A DNA stretch of 64,000 bases from Clostridiales bacterium (GTDB taxonomy: Bacteria > Bacillota > Clostridia > Christensenellales > Aristaeellaceae), in NCBI GenBank assembly GCA_022787165.1, contig JALFVL010000042.1, positions 62,001 to 126,000 on the forward strand, read 5' to 3'. The first letter of the stretch is position 1. Each line of letters begins with the position of its first letter. The notes beneath the pieces are model-generated. The model did not search any database. It was given only the letters and a program-made list of their open reading frames with translations, and had not been told where the DNA came from. Positions 26,180 to 35,367 of the stretch are shown here, one piece after another. Made by a program: the position numbers and the translations under genes.

Positions 26180-27661
26180 TCAATAGACGACGGTTTCGCC
26201 CGCGCTCAATCCGCTGGCAATCTGCGTCCGCTCGTCCGTCATGAGGCCAGGCGTCACGCGGCGCGCCGTGCCGTCTGCCAGCGTGACGAAATAGCCCTCG
26301 CTGTCCTTTTGCAGCGCGTCCGTCGGGATGATCACGGCGCTGCGGGCGGTCTGTACGGCGATTTCGCCCGAGACATTCATCCCGCCGAGCACCCGCTCAT
26401 CGACCTCGCCCACGTCGATATAGACGTCGTAGGTCGTCACGCCCGAGCCCACGTTGCCCAGCGGCGCGATCTTTTCGACCGTGCCCCTGAGCGTCAGATC
26501 GCTCAGCGCGTCGACGCTCAGCGTGACCGCCTGGCCCGGCTCCACGCTGACGATGTCCAGCTCGTCCACCGTCAGCATGACCGTCATGCCGTCCGTGCCG
26601 ACGAGGGTCATCAGCTTCGTGCCGCTTGTGACGCCCGCGTCAAGCGCCGTATCGACCGAGACGACGACGCCGTCGCACGGCGCGACCACCTGCAGCGCTT
26701 CCCGCTTTCGCATGGCGGCGTCAAGCTCCATCTTGGCCTTCGCATAGTCGCGCAGCACGCTGTCGTTGTCAAGATACAGCGGAATCTCCTCCCAGACGAT
26801 GCGCGCAAGCACATCACCGCGCCTGACCGTGTCGCCCTTTTGGACCGCCAGACCCTTGATCGTGCCGCCATAGGCGGACACCGCCATGGGCTTGTTGATC
26901 TCGAGGATGCCCTCGCCGATCGCGCCCTCATCCGCCGTCAGGACGGTCACAGGCGTGTCCATCTCAAATTCGTCGCTGTCGATCTGGATGGTGGCCTCCG
27001 TCCCCCGGCGCGTCAGGTTGACCACCACGCCGATCGTCTCAACGTTCTCGCCCGCAACGACCACCGTGTCCCCCAGATCAAGCGTCCCGCTCGCCAGCCC
27101 GCTGAGCTCGACCTTCATGCGTCCGTCGGTGGAGAGCATCATGACCGCGCCCTTCTCGCGGTAGACGGCAAGGGCATCGTCGCCCGGCTCGATGTAGATC
27201 GCCATGATCTTGCCCTCGCAGGGCGCGTAGATCGTGATTTCGTTGGAGAACTGGCCCAGCAGCGGCTCGCCCGTGTTGACGTCAAAGCGCGGCTCTCCGT
27301 CCTCGTCGTAGAGCTGGCGATAGACGTACTGCGTATGCGTCTGCGTCGCCGTGACGGCGTCCTGCGCATCGCTGAGCGCGCTTTCCAGCTCGCTGATCTG
27401 GGCGTCAAGCGCCTCATCGCGCAGCGTCATGAGAATCTCTCCCTCGCGAACCGCGTCGCCCATTTCCTTGTAAATGGCGCTGACCGTGCCGTCCGTTCCG
27501 GCGTAGACGCCCGGCTGGCTGGCCGGCTGAACGCTGCCCGAGCCGTAGACCGTGCGCGTCAGATCGCCGGTCACGGCCTGCGCGGTCTGCGCGTTGGCGC
27601 CGCAGGCGGCCAGCAGCGTGCCCATCAGCGCCAGCGCACAGGCGGTGATGCCTTTTTTCAT
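26180..27661 (-). CDS. Lipoprotein membrane-fusion (HlyD/MacA-like) adaptor
   Basis: This 493-residue protein has a lipoprotein signal (MKKGITACALALMGTLLAAC, Cys at residue 20). It then shows a barrel-sandwich lipoyl-like half (GTVSAIYKEMGDAVREGEIL), a coiled-coil region and a second half-motif (VVAPCDGVVVSVDTALDAG). The C-terminal beta domain contains VDELDIVSVEPGQAVTLSVD. Such adaptors work with MacB-type ABC exporters. It is last in a four-gene set with a permease, an ATPase and a second adaptor, 16 bases after the permease stop. Substrate unknown. Confidence 0.85.
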   Translation of the reverse strand: MKKGITACALALMGTLLAACGANAQTAQAVTGDLTRTVYGSGSVQPASQPGVYAGTDGTVSAIYKEMGDAVREGEILMTLRDEALDAQISELESALSDAQDAVTATQTHTQYVYRQLYDEDGEPRFDVNTGEPLLGQFSNEITIYAPCEGKIMAIYIEPGDDALAVYREKGAVMMLSTDGRMKVELSGLASGTLDLGDTVVVAGENVETIGVVVNLTRRGTEATIQIDSDEFEMDTPVTVLTADEGAIGEGILEINKPMAVSAYGGTIKGLAVQKGDTVRRGDVLARIVWEEIPLYLDNDSVLRDYAKAKMELDAAMRKREALQVVAPCDGVVVSVDTALDAGVTSGTKLMTLVGTDGMTVMLTVDELDIVSVEPGQAVTLSVDALSDLTLRGTVEKIAPLGNVGSGVTTYDVYIDVGEVDERVLGGMNVSGEIAVQTARSAVIIPTDALQKDSEGYFVTLADGTARRVTPGLMTDERTQIASGLSAGETVVY

Positions 27662-27677
27662 CGCAACCGCCCCCGTT

Positions 27678-28897
27678 CTAGCTGTAATGCAGCGCGTCGA
27701 TGGGCTTGAGGCAGGAGGCCTTGTTCGCCGGATAGAGGCCGAAGATGACGCCGACGGCCATCGAGAAGGCGATGGCCAGCTGCGCAACGCCCAGGCTCAT
27801 GCTCAGCGACATGCCGACGTAGTTTTCCAGCACGTGCATCAGCCCATAGCCCAGCACGAGCCCCAGCAGGCCGCCCAGGCCGGAGATGACGACGCTCTCG
27901 ATCAGAAACTGCAGCAGAATGTTGCGCCGCTTTGCGCCGATGGCCTTGCGGATGCCGATCTCACGCGTCCGCTCCGTAACGGAGACAAGCATGATGTTCA
28001 TGATGCCGATGCCGCCGACCAGCAGCGAGATGCCCGCGATGCCGCCGAGCATGAGCGAAAGCGTGCTCGCCGTCTCGTTGGCCGTCTCCAGCATCTGCGT
28101 CTGGTTCATGACGGAATAGGTGCTCTCGTTCTGGTATTTCTTGTAGAGGAAGCGCTCGACCACCTCCTGCGCCGCATCGACGCTGAGCGAATCGACAGCG
28201 GAGACATAGATGGATGAGATCGTCGTGGATTCGAGCATCCGCTGCGCCAGCGTGAAGGGCAGCACGATGGATTCATCCGAGCTGCCGGTCATCGAGGTGC
28301 CCTTGCTCTCCAGCACGCCGACGATTTTGAACTTTCTTGCGTCGATGTAGACCGTGTTGCCCACGACATTCGTGTTGCCGAATAGCTCCTGCGCCAGGTC
28401 AACGCCGATGACGCAGACCGCGCTGCGGTTGTCGACGTCCGCGTCGATGATATAGCGCCCCTGCTCGACGCCCTGATTGATGATGTACTGGTATGCCGGG
28501 AGCACGCCCATGACGTAGGCCGTCGTGTTCGTGCTACCCGCCTTGACGGTCAGGCTGCCCGTGCAGGTCGGGGAGACATAGGCGATGCTCTCATCCTGCT
28601 CCAGTTCAAGGATCTCGTCGAGCTTCAGGATGACGGTACCCTTTGAATTGCTGGATGCGGTCATGCCGCGCGCACCGCCCTTGCCTCCGACGCTGCGGGT
28701 CATGATGTTGACGGTCAGCAGGTTCGTGCCCATCGAGGAAATCGACTCGGTGACCGACGCCGTTGTGCCCTGGCCGATGGCGACCAGCACGATGACGCTC
28801 ATGACGCCGATGATCACGCCCAGCATCGTCAGAAACGAGCGCACCTTATTGCCGGCGATGGCCTTAAAGGCCATGGAAATCGTCTGGAAGAGCTGCA

Positions 28898-28898
<1 letters not shown>
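27678..28898 (-). CDS. MacB/FtsX-type ABC transporter permease
   Basis: This 406-residue protein has one N-terminal membrane helix (KVRSFLTMLGVIIGVMSVIV), an extracellular MacB periplasmic-core-like domain and three C-terminal helices. The FtsX-type segment GIRKAIGAKRRNILLQFLIE follows the second helix. Its start overlaps the ATPase stop by one base (TGATG). MacB proteins are mechanotransmission exporters for macrolides, peptides or lipoproteins. Confidence 0.92.
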
Positions 28899-29587
<689 letters not shown>

Positions 29588-29599
29588 GCCGCGCCTCCT

Positions 29600-31501
29600 T
29601 TAAAACCCGAAGCCCATCATGCCGGGCGCGCCGCCGCCCATATTGCCGCCGCGGTTGTTGCCGCCCCAGCTGTTCGTGGAGGAGGAGGACGAGCTCGCGG
29701 TGTAGAGAATCACGTCGCCCTCGCTCACGCCCGAGAGAATCTCCGCGTAGTCGTCATTCTGCATGCCGGTTTCCACCCGCACGAGCGAGCCGGTCATCTG
29801 CGTTCCGGTCTCTACGCCCTCATAGAGCCAGGCCATGAGCCTGCGGTACGCCTCGCTCAGGAAGCTGCTCTCCGCTTCCCCGGTCTGCGCGCCGGTCGGC
29901 GTAGCGCTCTCCGCCGCGCCGTCTGTCTCCGTGGTCTGCGGCGTGCCGCGCGTGCCTCGCCCGCCAGACTGCCCCTCCGCGGGTGCATCACCCTGCGTGG
30001 GCACGCCCTCCGTGCCGCGCTCCGGACGCGTGCCGGAGGCATTGGCGCCCCGGGCAGCGGGCATCGTCTGGCTCGCGGCGACCGCCTGACCGCTCTCATC
30101 AGCGACCATCACATAGGTCTGGTTGTTGATGGTCATGATCGCCTCGACCGGCACATAGAGGGTATCCTCCTTGGAGGCCACCTGAATTTCGCCTGTCGCG
30201 TTCATGCCCGAGCGCACGCCCGTGCCGTTCGCGTCAAAGCTCAGCTCGACGTCGTAGGTCGTCACGCCGCCGGAATTCGTGCCGACCGGTGCGATTTTGT
30301 AGACCTCACCCTCCATCTCCACGCCGCTGAGCGCGTCGACGGTGATCGTCACCTTCTGACCCGGCTCCACGGAGACGACGTCCAGCTCGTCCACCGCGAT
30401 GGTCAGGCTCATGTCCTCGCCCTGAAGAATCGAGCCGAGCAGCGTGCCGGAGGTGATCTCGTCGCCCTCGCTGACGTTGAGCGTCGCAATCTGGCCGTCG
30501 CAGGGCGCGAGGATGATCAGGCTCTCGCGCTGCGCCTTGGCGTCGGCGAGCTCCTTGGCCGCCGCCTCGCGCTGCAGGCGCAGGTTTTCAAGCGTCAGCG
30601 TCAGCGGGGAATCCTCCAGGGTGAAGAGCGTGTCCTTGCGCTTGACCTCCTGGCCGACCGTCACGCGGACGGACTTGATTGTCCCGCCATAGGAGGAGAC
30701 CGCCATTGGCTTGTTGACCTCCAGCGTGCCCTTGCCGAGCACCTCGCCGCTCTGCGTGACAACGGAGACCTCATGCCCCATCTCAAACTCATCGCTGAGG
30801 ATGGTGACGGTCGCGTGGGTGCCCTGCCGGGTCAGATCGGTGATCGTGCCGGTCGTATCGATGCCGACGCCCTGCACGAGCACGGTCTCGCCGAGCGAGG
30901 CGTTCATGCTCGTCTGCTCGCTGTCAAACTCGACCTTCATCCGCCCGTCCGTCGAGATGATCGCCAGCGCGCCCTCCCGGCGGAACACAGCCAGCGCGTC
31001 GTCCCCCGCCTCGGCATAGACCGCCATGAGGCGGCCTGCCGCCGGCGCGACGATGCTGGTCACCTTGGAGCCGACCGCGGTGCCCGTGATCGTGTCATCA
31101 AGCTCCCAGAGCGAAAACTCCAGATCGGTGATCGTGTCGTCCAGCTCGTCGTTGGTGATGACCGCGAGGATGTCGCCCGCCTTGACCTCGTCGCCGATGG
31201 CGACGCGCAGCTCGGTCAGCGTGCCGTCCGCCTCCGCGAGAAGATTGGGCTGGTTGACCGCGGAGGTCGTGCCCGTGCCATAGACGGTCTCCTCCATCGC
31301 GCCGCGCAGAACGACGCCCTGCGACAGGCTCTCGCTGTCCGCATTGCTCTCCGCCTGCTTGCCGATATATGCCTTGAGCAGGAAGAGAGCCGCTATTGCC
31401 AAAATGACAAGCAGCAGGATCTTGACAATCCGCTTGACCGCCTTTTTGACACGGCCCTTTTTCTTTTTGCGCACAGGCTTTACCGCTTCTGTTTCGCTCA
31501 T
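29600..31501 (-). CDS. Membrane-anchored HlyD/MacA-like adaptor with low-complexity insert
   Basis: The start at 31501 (GGAGG 9 bases upstream) gives 633 residues. A Lys-rich N-terminus is followed by a single helix (IVKILLLVILAIAALFLLKA). The body has the same layout as the adaptor at 26180-27661, with VDELDVVSVEPGQKVTITVD matching it closely. Near the C-terminus is an insert rich in Thr, Gly, Ala and Glu (ARGANASGTRPERGTEG and on). The protein ends in a Ser/Asn/Gly/Met-rich tail. The insert and tail are unusual and may be surface-exposed. It is first of the exporter operon. Confidence 0.87.
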   Translation of the reverse strand: MSETEAVKPVRKKKKGRVKKAVKRIVKILLLVILAIAALFLLKAYIGKQAESNADSESLSQGVVLRGAMEETVYGTGTTSAVNQPNLLAEADGTLTELRVAIGDEVKAGDILAVITNDELDDTITDLEFSLWELDDTITGTAVGSKVTSIVAPAAGRLMAVYAEAGDDALAVFRREGALAIISTDGRMKVEFDSEQTSMNASLGETVLVQGVGIDTTGTITDLTRQGTHATVTILSDEFEMGHEVSVVTQSGEVLGKGTLEVNKPMAVSSYGGTIKSVRVTVGQEVKRKDTLFTLEDSPLTLTLENLRLQREAAAKELADAKAQRESLIILAPCDGQIATLNVSEGDEITSGTLLGSILQGEDMSLTIAVDELDVVSVEPGQKVTITVDALSGVEMEGEVYKIAPVGTNSGGVTTYDVELSFDANGTGVRSGMNATGEIQVASKEDTLYVPVEAIMTINNQTYVMVADESGQAVAASQTMPAARGANASGTRPERGTEGVPTQGDAPAEGQSGGRGTRGTPQTTETDGAAESATPTGAQTGEAESSFLSEAYRRLMAWLYEGVETGTQMTGSLVRVETGMQNDDYAEILSGVSEGDVILYTASSSSSSTNSWGGNNRGGNMGGGAPGMMGFGF

Positions 31502-31673
31502 TGACGTATTCCTCCGCTCCTGGTTTTCTTGGAATGTCGTCATTATAAAGGAACATTTTGTCAAGATTATGGCGCAAACGGGAACAAGTCTCGACCGGGC
31601 AGTCGGTGGCGCTTCCACTTTCAAGCCGCCCTGCACAGAGTTTTTCCTTGCCGCCCGGGCCCCGTTTCCTGCA

Positions 31674-31704
31674 TAAAAAAAGCCCTCACGCCAGAGGCGT
31701 GAGG
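31674..31704 (-). terminator. Intrinsic terminator of the zinc-ribbon gene
   Basis: A perfect 9-bp stem (CCTCACGCC/GGCGTGAGG) with a 3-base loop, then GC and a seven-T run on the minus strand. It separates this gene from the exporter operon. Confidence 0.92.
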
Positions 31705-31727
31705 ACTTGTTCATCATCAATAGCGAA

Positions 31728-32024
31728 TCAATAGCGGGACGCGCGGCGCGCGGCGTAGCACTCGCTGCAATAGATGGGTCGGTCGTTCTTCGGGATGAAA
31801 GGCACGCGAGTCGGGGCGCCACACTGCGCACAGGTGGTCTCGTACATTTCGCGCTGCTGAGCCTCACCGGTAGCCGGGCGGCTGTTCTTACGGGCGATGC
31901 GGCAGGCCTTGCAGCGAGTCGGCTCATTCTGGAAGCCCTTCTCCGCATAGAACTCCTGCTCACCCGCGGTGAACACAAATTCCTGGCCACAGTCTTTGCA
32001 GGTCAACGTCTTGTCCTGATACAT
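31728..32024 (-). CDS. Small zinc-ribbon protein
   Basis: This 98-residue protein has four CxxC pairs: CKDC, CKAC, CAQC and CSEC. They make two probable zinc knuckles (LTCKDCGQEFVFTAGEQEFY with RCKACR, and TTCAQCGAPTRVPF with IYCSECY). The C-terminus is basic. The start at 32024 follows GGAGGGG. Proteins of this kind are common in Clostridia, sometimes near comF. It could bind RNA, ribosomes or DNA, but nothing in the sequence decides. Its ribosome site directly follows the T tract of the upstream RNA candidate, so it may be expressed by read-through. Confidence 0.8.
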   Translation of the reverse strand: MYQDKTLTCKDCGQEFVFTAGEQEFYAEKGFQNEPTRCKACRIARKNSRPATGEAQQREMYETTCAQCGAPTRVPFIPKNDRPIYCSECYAARRASRY

Positions 32025-32040
32025 GGGATATTCCCCTCCG

Positions 32041-32279
32041 AAAAAAATAGAGATAGGCATGATCCAACCGGCTGACCTGGTCTTTGACCCCACACTCGCC
32101 GTCTGGAGCGTTCGCTCATACGCGTTTGTCGCGCCCCACTACTGACCCTCTCAGAATCGCTTCTGGACGGACTTACCTCTAAGCCGCACCATGCTCCCCG
32201 GCGCTTTGGCCGGATTACGTGGATCGCTTTGCCTGCGACTGGCATCGACTTTCAACCACAGACCCGATATGATCATCCT
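32041..32279 (-). ncRNA. Structured non-coding RNA candidate (raiA-motif-like) between comF and the zinc-ribbon gene
   Basis: About 230 bases without a convincing coding frame lie downstream of a consensus promoter. The predicted 5' end (GGATGATC, about 32278) can pair with the 3' end (GGATCATGCC, 32056-32065), extended by CGG/CCG and CTG/CAG, forming a terminal helix. A seven-T tract (32041-32047) follows. Inside are hairpins CCGGC-CAAAGC-GCCGG, CTGA-GAGGG-TCAG, GAGC-GAAC-GCTC and GGTC-AAA-GACC, plus a long-range CCGTC/GACGG pairing. The raiA-motif RNA of Clostridia has about this length and is often found next to comFC. The identity is inferred from position and architecture, not from an alignment. 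Confidence 0.6.
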
Positions 32280-32284
32280 GCATT

Positions 32285-32313
32285 ATTATAAGCGGAGAAA
32301 GGAAAAATTTCAA
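32285..32313 (-). promoter_or_regulatory. Promoter of the ncRNA candidate
   Basis: TTGAAA and a perfect TATAAT with a 17-base spacer on the minus strand, placing the start site at about 32278, exactly where the terminal helix begins. Confidence 0.88.
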
Positions 32314-32331
32314 GCGCTTTTAGAAAGTTTT

Positions 32332-33108
32332 TCACAATTTTCTCGGTTCCTTGTCGGAATCCGCACGTTTTTGTCCCCTTTTTTTCGTCAAAGGAAACGA
32401 TCTCCGGAGGAATTCCGGCAGGCCCCTGCCCCCAATCTGCGTGCGCGCGGCGACCAGCGCGCCGATGCTTTCAGCTCCGGCCTCGCGCAGCGCCCGGGCC
32501 GCCTCCCGGGCGGTGGAGCCCGTGGTATAGACGTCGTCGACCAGCAAAATCCGTCTTCCGCGCACGCATTCTCCGGCACGCATGCAGCCCTTCACGTTCT
32601 TTTCCCGCCCGCTTGCGGGGAGCGTCGTCTGCGCGGCCCGGCTGTCCTCGCGCGTGAGCGCCTGCGCGCAGGGCAATCCCCTTCTGCGCGCAACGGCCTG
32701 CGCCAGCAGCGCCGCCTGATTGTAGCCGCGCTCCCGCAAGCGCCGCCGCGTGGTCGGCACCGGGACAACCAGCTCCTCCCCACCGGCTCGAAGACCAGCC
32801 ATGGTCTCGGCGAGCAGCTCAGCCGCTTCGCGCATCCCCTCAAATTTCAGCCCGAGAACCAGCCGCCGGGCCACGCCGTCATAAGGGTACGCTGCCCGGA
32901 CATAGGCAAGCCCCTCGGCAGGAGGCCGCCGCTCTTCGCGCTCCGCCTTTTCCTGCTCAATCGCCTGCTCCTCCAGCAGCGCGGCGCAGGTCATGCACAG
33001 GCCGCTCCCGCTTTCCGGCACAAGCGCCCTTCCGCAGACCATGCAGCCGGCCTCCTGCGGAAAAATCCAGTCCTCCGCTGCCCTGAGCAGCCTCCTCAGC
33101 GCGCTCAC
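32332..33108 (-). CDS. comF: ComF-family phosphoribosyltransferase-like protein
   Basis: This 258-residue protein has an N-terminal zinc-finger-like part (CMVCGRALVPESGSGLCMTC) and a C-terminal phosphoribosyltransferase fold with the PRPP motif ILLVDDVYTTGSTAREA. In Bacillus ComFC assists DNA uptake during competence; in other bacteria the role is in DNA metabolism. Its start overlaps the recD2 stop by 4 bases (ATGA), so the two are coupled. Confidence 0.92.
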   Translation of the reverse strand: MSALRRLLRAAEDWIFPQEAGCMVCGRALVPESGSGLCMTCAALLEEQAIEQEKAEREERRPPAEGLAYVRAAYPYDGVARRLVLGLKFEGMREAAELLAETMAGLRAGGEELVVPVPTTRRRLRERGYNQAALLAQAVARRRGLPCAQALTREDSRAAQTTLPASGREKNVKGCMRAGECVRGRRILLVDDVYTTGSTAREAARALREAGAESIGALVAARTQIGGRGLPEFLRRSFPLTKKRGQKRADSDKEPRKL

Positions 33109-35321
33109 AGGCTGCTCACCTGCTCAAGCCGCCAGCGGAGCGCGCTGTAGCGGCGGCGCGTGTTGGCGTTGGCAATCATCTGCTCGATGGCCGCCTCCCG
33201 CCCGACGATCATGACCATCCTGCGCGCCCGTGTCACGGCGGTATAGAGCAGGTTGCGCGTCAGCAGCATCGGCGGCCCGCCGACGGCGGGCATCACGACG
33301 ACCGGGAATTCGCTGCCCTGGCTCTTGTGGACGGAGATGCAGTAGGCCAGCTCAAGGTCGTCGATGTCGCCGCCCTCGTAGGTCGCCTCTCGCTCGTCGT
33401 CAAAGCGGACGGTGAGCGTTCGCTCCTGCGGGTCGATCCCGCTGACAAAGCCGATGTCCCCGTTGAAGACGCCCTGGCCCTTCTCCCAGCCGAAGACACC
33501 CTCCTTCTGCCACTCGAGCTGGTAGTTGTTGCGCGTCTGCATGACCTTGTCCCCCTCGCGAAAGGTCGTGTCCCCTCGCGTGCGCTCCTGCTTGCCCGGG
33601 GCGGGCGGATTGAAGCGCGATTGCAGCAGCTGGTTGAGCGCGTAGACGCCACAGTCGCCCTTCTTCGTCGGCGAGAGCACCTGCATTTGCCGCACGGGAT
33701 CGAGCCCCAGGAAGCTCGGCAGGCGCACGGCGCAAAGCTCCACTATCCGCCCCGCTGCGTCCGCCGGCGAGCTCGCCCGCTCAAAGAAGAAGTCGCTGCC
33801 CTTCGCGTTGAGGCGGGGCGCTTCGCCGTGGTTGATCCTGTGCGCGTTATAGACGATCATGCTCTTTTCGTCCTGCCTGAAGATCTCCGTCAGCCGCACG
33901 GAGGGCACGACGCCGCTGTCGAGGATGTCCCGCAGCACGTTCCCCGCGCCGACGCTGGGCAGCTGATCCGCGTCGCCGACCATGATCAGCCGCGTGCCCG
34001 GGACGAGCGCGCGCAGCATCGAGCGCATCAGGAAGATGTCGACCATCGACATTTCGTCGACGATCAGCGTGTCCAGCTCGAGCGGGTTGTCCTGTGTGCG
34101 GGCGAAGTCGCCCTCCTCGCCGCCGTATTCGAGCAGCCGGTGCAGCGTTCTGGCCTCCATGCCGCAGGCCTCGCTCATGCGCTTGGCGGCGCGTCCCGTC
34201 GGCGCGGCGAGCGCGATTTCCCCGCCCACGCTCAGCAGCTTGATGATGCATTTGATGATCGTCGTCTTGCCCGTGCCGGGGCCGCCAGTGATGACGGTCA
34301 TGCCGCTTTTGACAGCCGTCTCTATCGCCAGCCGCTGCTGGGGATGCAGCGTGATGCCCTCCATGCGCTCGATCTCGTCCAGCTGCGCCGTCAGGTCGTC
34401 GGTCATGCTCGTGGGCATCGCGTCAAGCATCTCCCGCAGCCGCCGCGCGACCTCGCATTCCGCGCGGTAGGTCTGCGGCAGGTAGACGGCCACCTCCGCC
34501 TCCCCATCCTCCCGCGGCAGAATCTGCGCCGTGAGCTGATGGGCGAGGATCAGGCTGTCGATCATCCGCTCGATCGCGTCCTCGTCGTTGCCCAGCAGGC
34601 GCTTTGCCGTCTCGCAAAGCTCCGGCCGAGGCAGATAGCAATGCCCCGCGCTGCCCGTCGCCTCGGAGAGCGCGTATTTGATGCCCGCGCTCAGGCGGTA
34701 TTCGCTGTCCCGCTCCACGCCCAGCGATGCGGCGATCCGGTCGGCGGTCTTAAAGCCGATGCCCTCGACATCCTCGACGAGCCGGTAGGGGTTCTTCGTG
34801 ACGACCTGCTTGACGTTTTCCCCGTACTGCTTGAAAATCTTGACCGCGAGCGACGGCGTGATGCCGTAGCTCTGCAAAAAGATCATCGCCTCGCGCTGCT
34901 GCGCCTGCTCGGCGTAGCTCTCCTGAATCATCCTGGCGCGCTTTTCGCCGATGCCCGGCACCTCGAGCAGCCGCTCCGGCTCGGCGTAGAGCACGTCGAG
35001 CGTCTTTTCCCCGAAGGCCTTGATCAGCAGCTTGGCCGTCGCCGGGCCGATGCCGCGGATCATCCCGCTGGAGAGGTATTTCTCGATGCCCGAGAGCGTC
35101 GTCGGCTTTTCGATCTCGCAGCTATGCACCTTGATCTGCCGCCCATAGACGGGATGCTCGACCCATTCGCCCGTGATGCGCAGCTTTTCGCCCGACGCAA
35201 CCGGCGGCAGAATGCCCACAGCGGAGACGCGCGTGCGCCCCGTCCTGACGATCAGCACCGTATAGCCGTTTTCGTCGTTGCGAAAGACCGTCTCGTCGGC
35301 AAAGGCCTCGATAACCTCCAT
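33105..35321 (-). CDS. recD2: RecD2-type ATP-dependent 5'-3' DNA helicase
   Basis: This 738-residue protein has the RecD2 layout: an N-terminal OB-like region, helix-hairpin-helix repeats (MIRGIGPATAKLLIKAF, VPGIGEKRARMI, VEGIGFKTADRIA), then helicase motifs. Motif I is GGPGTGKTT, motif II LIVDEMSMVD, motif III GDADQLPSVGAGNVL, and motif VI LLYTAVTRARR. It unwinds DNA in repair without RecBC. The start at 35321 follows AAAGGAGG; the frame extends further but without a ribosome site. Confidence 0.96.
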   Translation of the reverse strand: MEVIEAFADETVFRNDENGYTVLIVRTGRTRVSAVGILPPVASGEKLRITGEWVEHPVYGRQIKVHSCEIEKPTTLSGIEKYLSSGMIRGIGPATAKLLIKAFGEKTLDVLYAEPERLLEVPGIGEKRARMIQESYAEQAQQREAMIFLQSYGITPSLAVKIFKQYGENVKQVVTKNPYRLVEDVEGIGFKTADRIAASLGVERDSEYRLSAGIKYALSEATGSAGHCYLPRPELCETAKRLLGNDEDAIERMIDSLILAHQLTAQILPREDGEAEVAVYLPQTYRAECEVARRLREMLDAMPTSMTDDLTAQLDEIERMEGITLHPQQRLAIETAVKSGMTVITGGPGTGKTTIIKCIIKLLSVGGEIALAAPTGRAAKRMSEACGMEARTLHRLLEYGGEEGDFARTQDNPLELDTLIVDEMSMVDIFLMRSMLRALVPGTRLIMVGDADQLPSVGAGNVLRDILDSGVVPSVRLTEIFRQDEKSMIVYNAHRINHGEAPRLNAKGSDFFFERASSPADAAGRIVELCAVRLPSFLGLDPVRQMQVLSPTKKGDCGVYALNQLLQSRFNPPAPGKQERTRGDTTFREGDKVMQTRNNYQLEWQKEGVFGWEKGQGVFNGDIGFVSGIDPQERTLTVRFDDEREATYEGGDIDDLELAYCISVHKSQGSEFPVVVMPAVGGPPMLLTRNLLYTAVTRARRMVMIVGREAAIEQMIANANTRRRYSALRWRLEQVSSL

Positions 35322-35367
35322 GACGCACCTCCTTTGTATTTGTCCGCCGCAGCTCTCCGCGCCCGCG

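Noticed and set aside
32041-32279. SRP RNA, 6S RNA or RNase P RNA as the identity of the RNA candidate
   Set aside because: The conserved SRP tetraloop region and the RNase P pairings are not seen. One stretch (GAGGTAAGTCCG) looks like an RNase P piece, but the candidate is too short for it. The long central bubble of 6S was not apparent.
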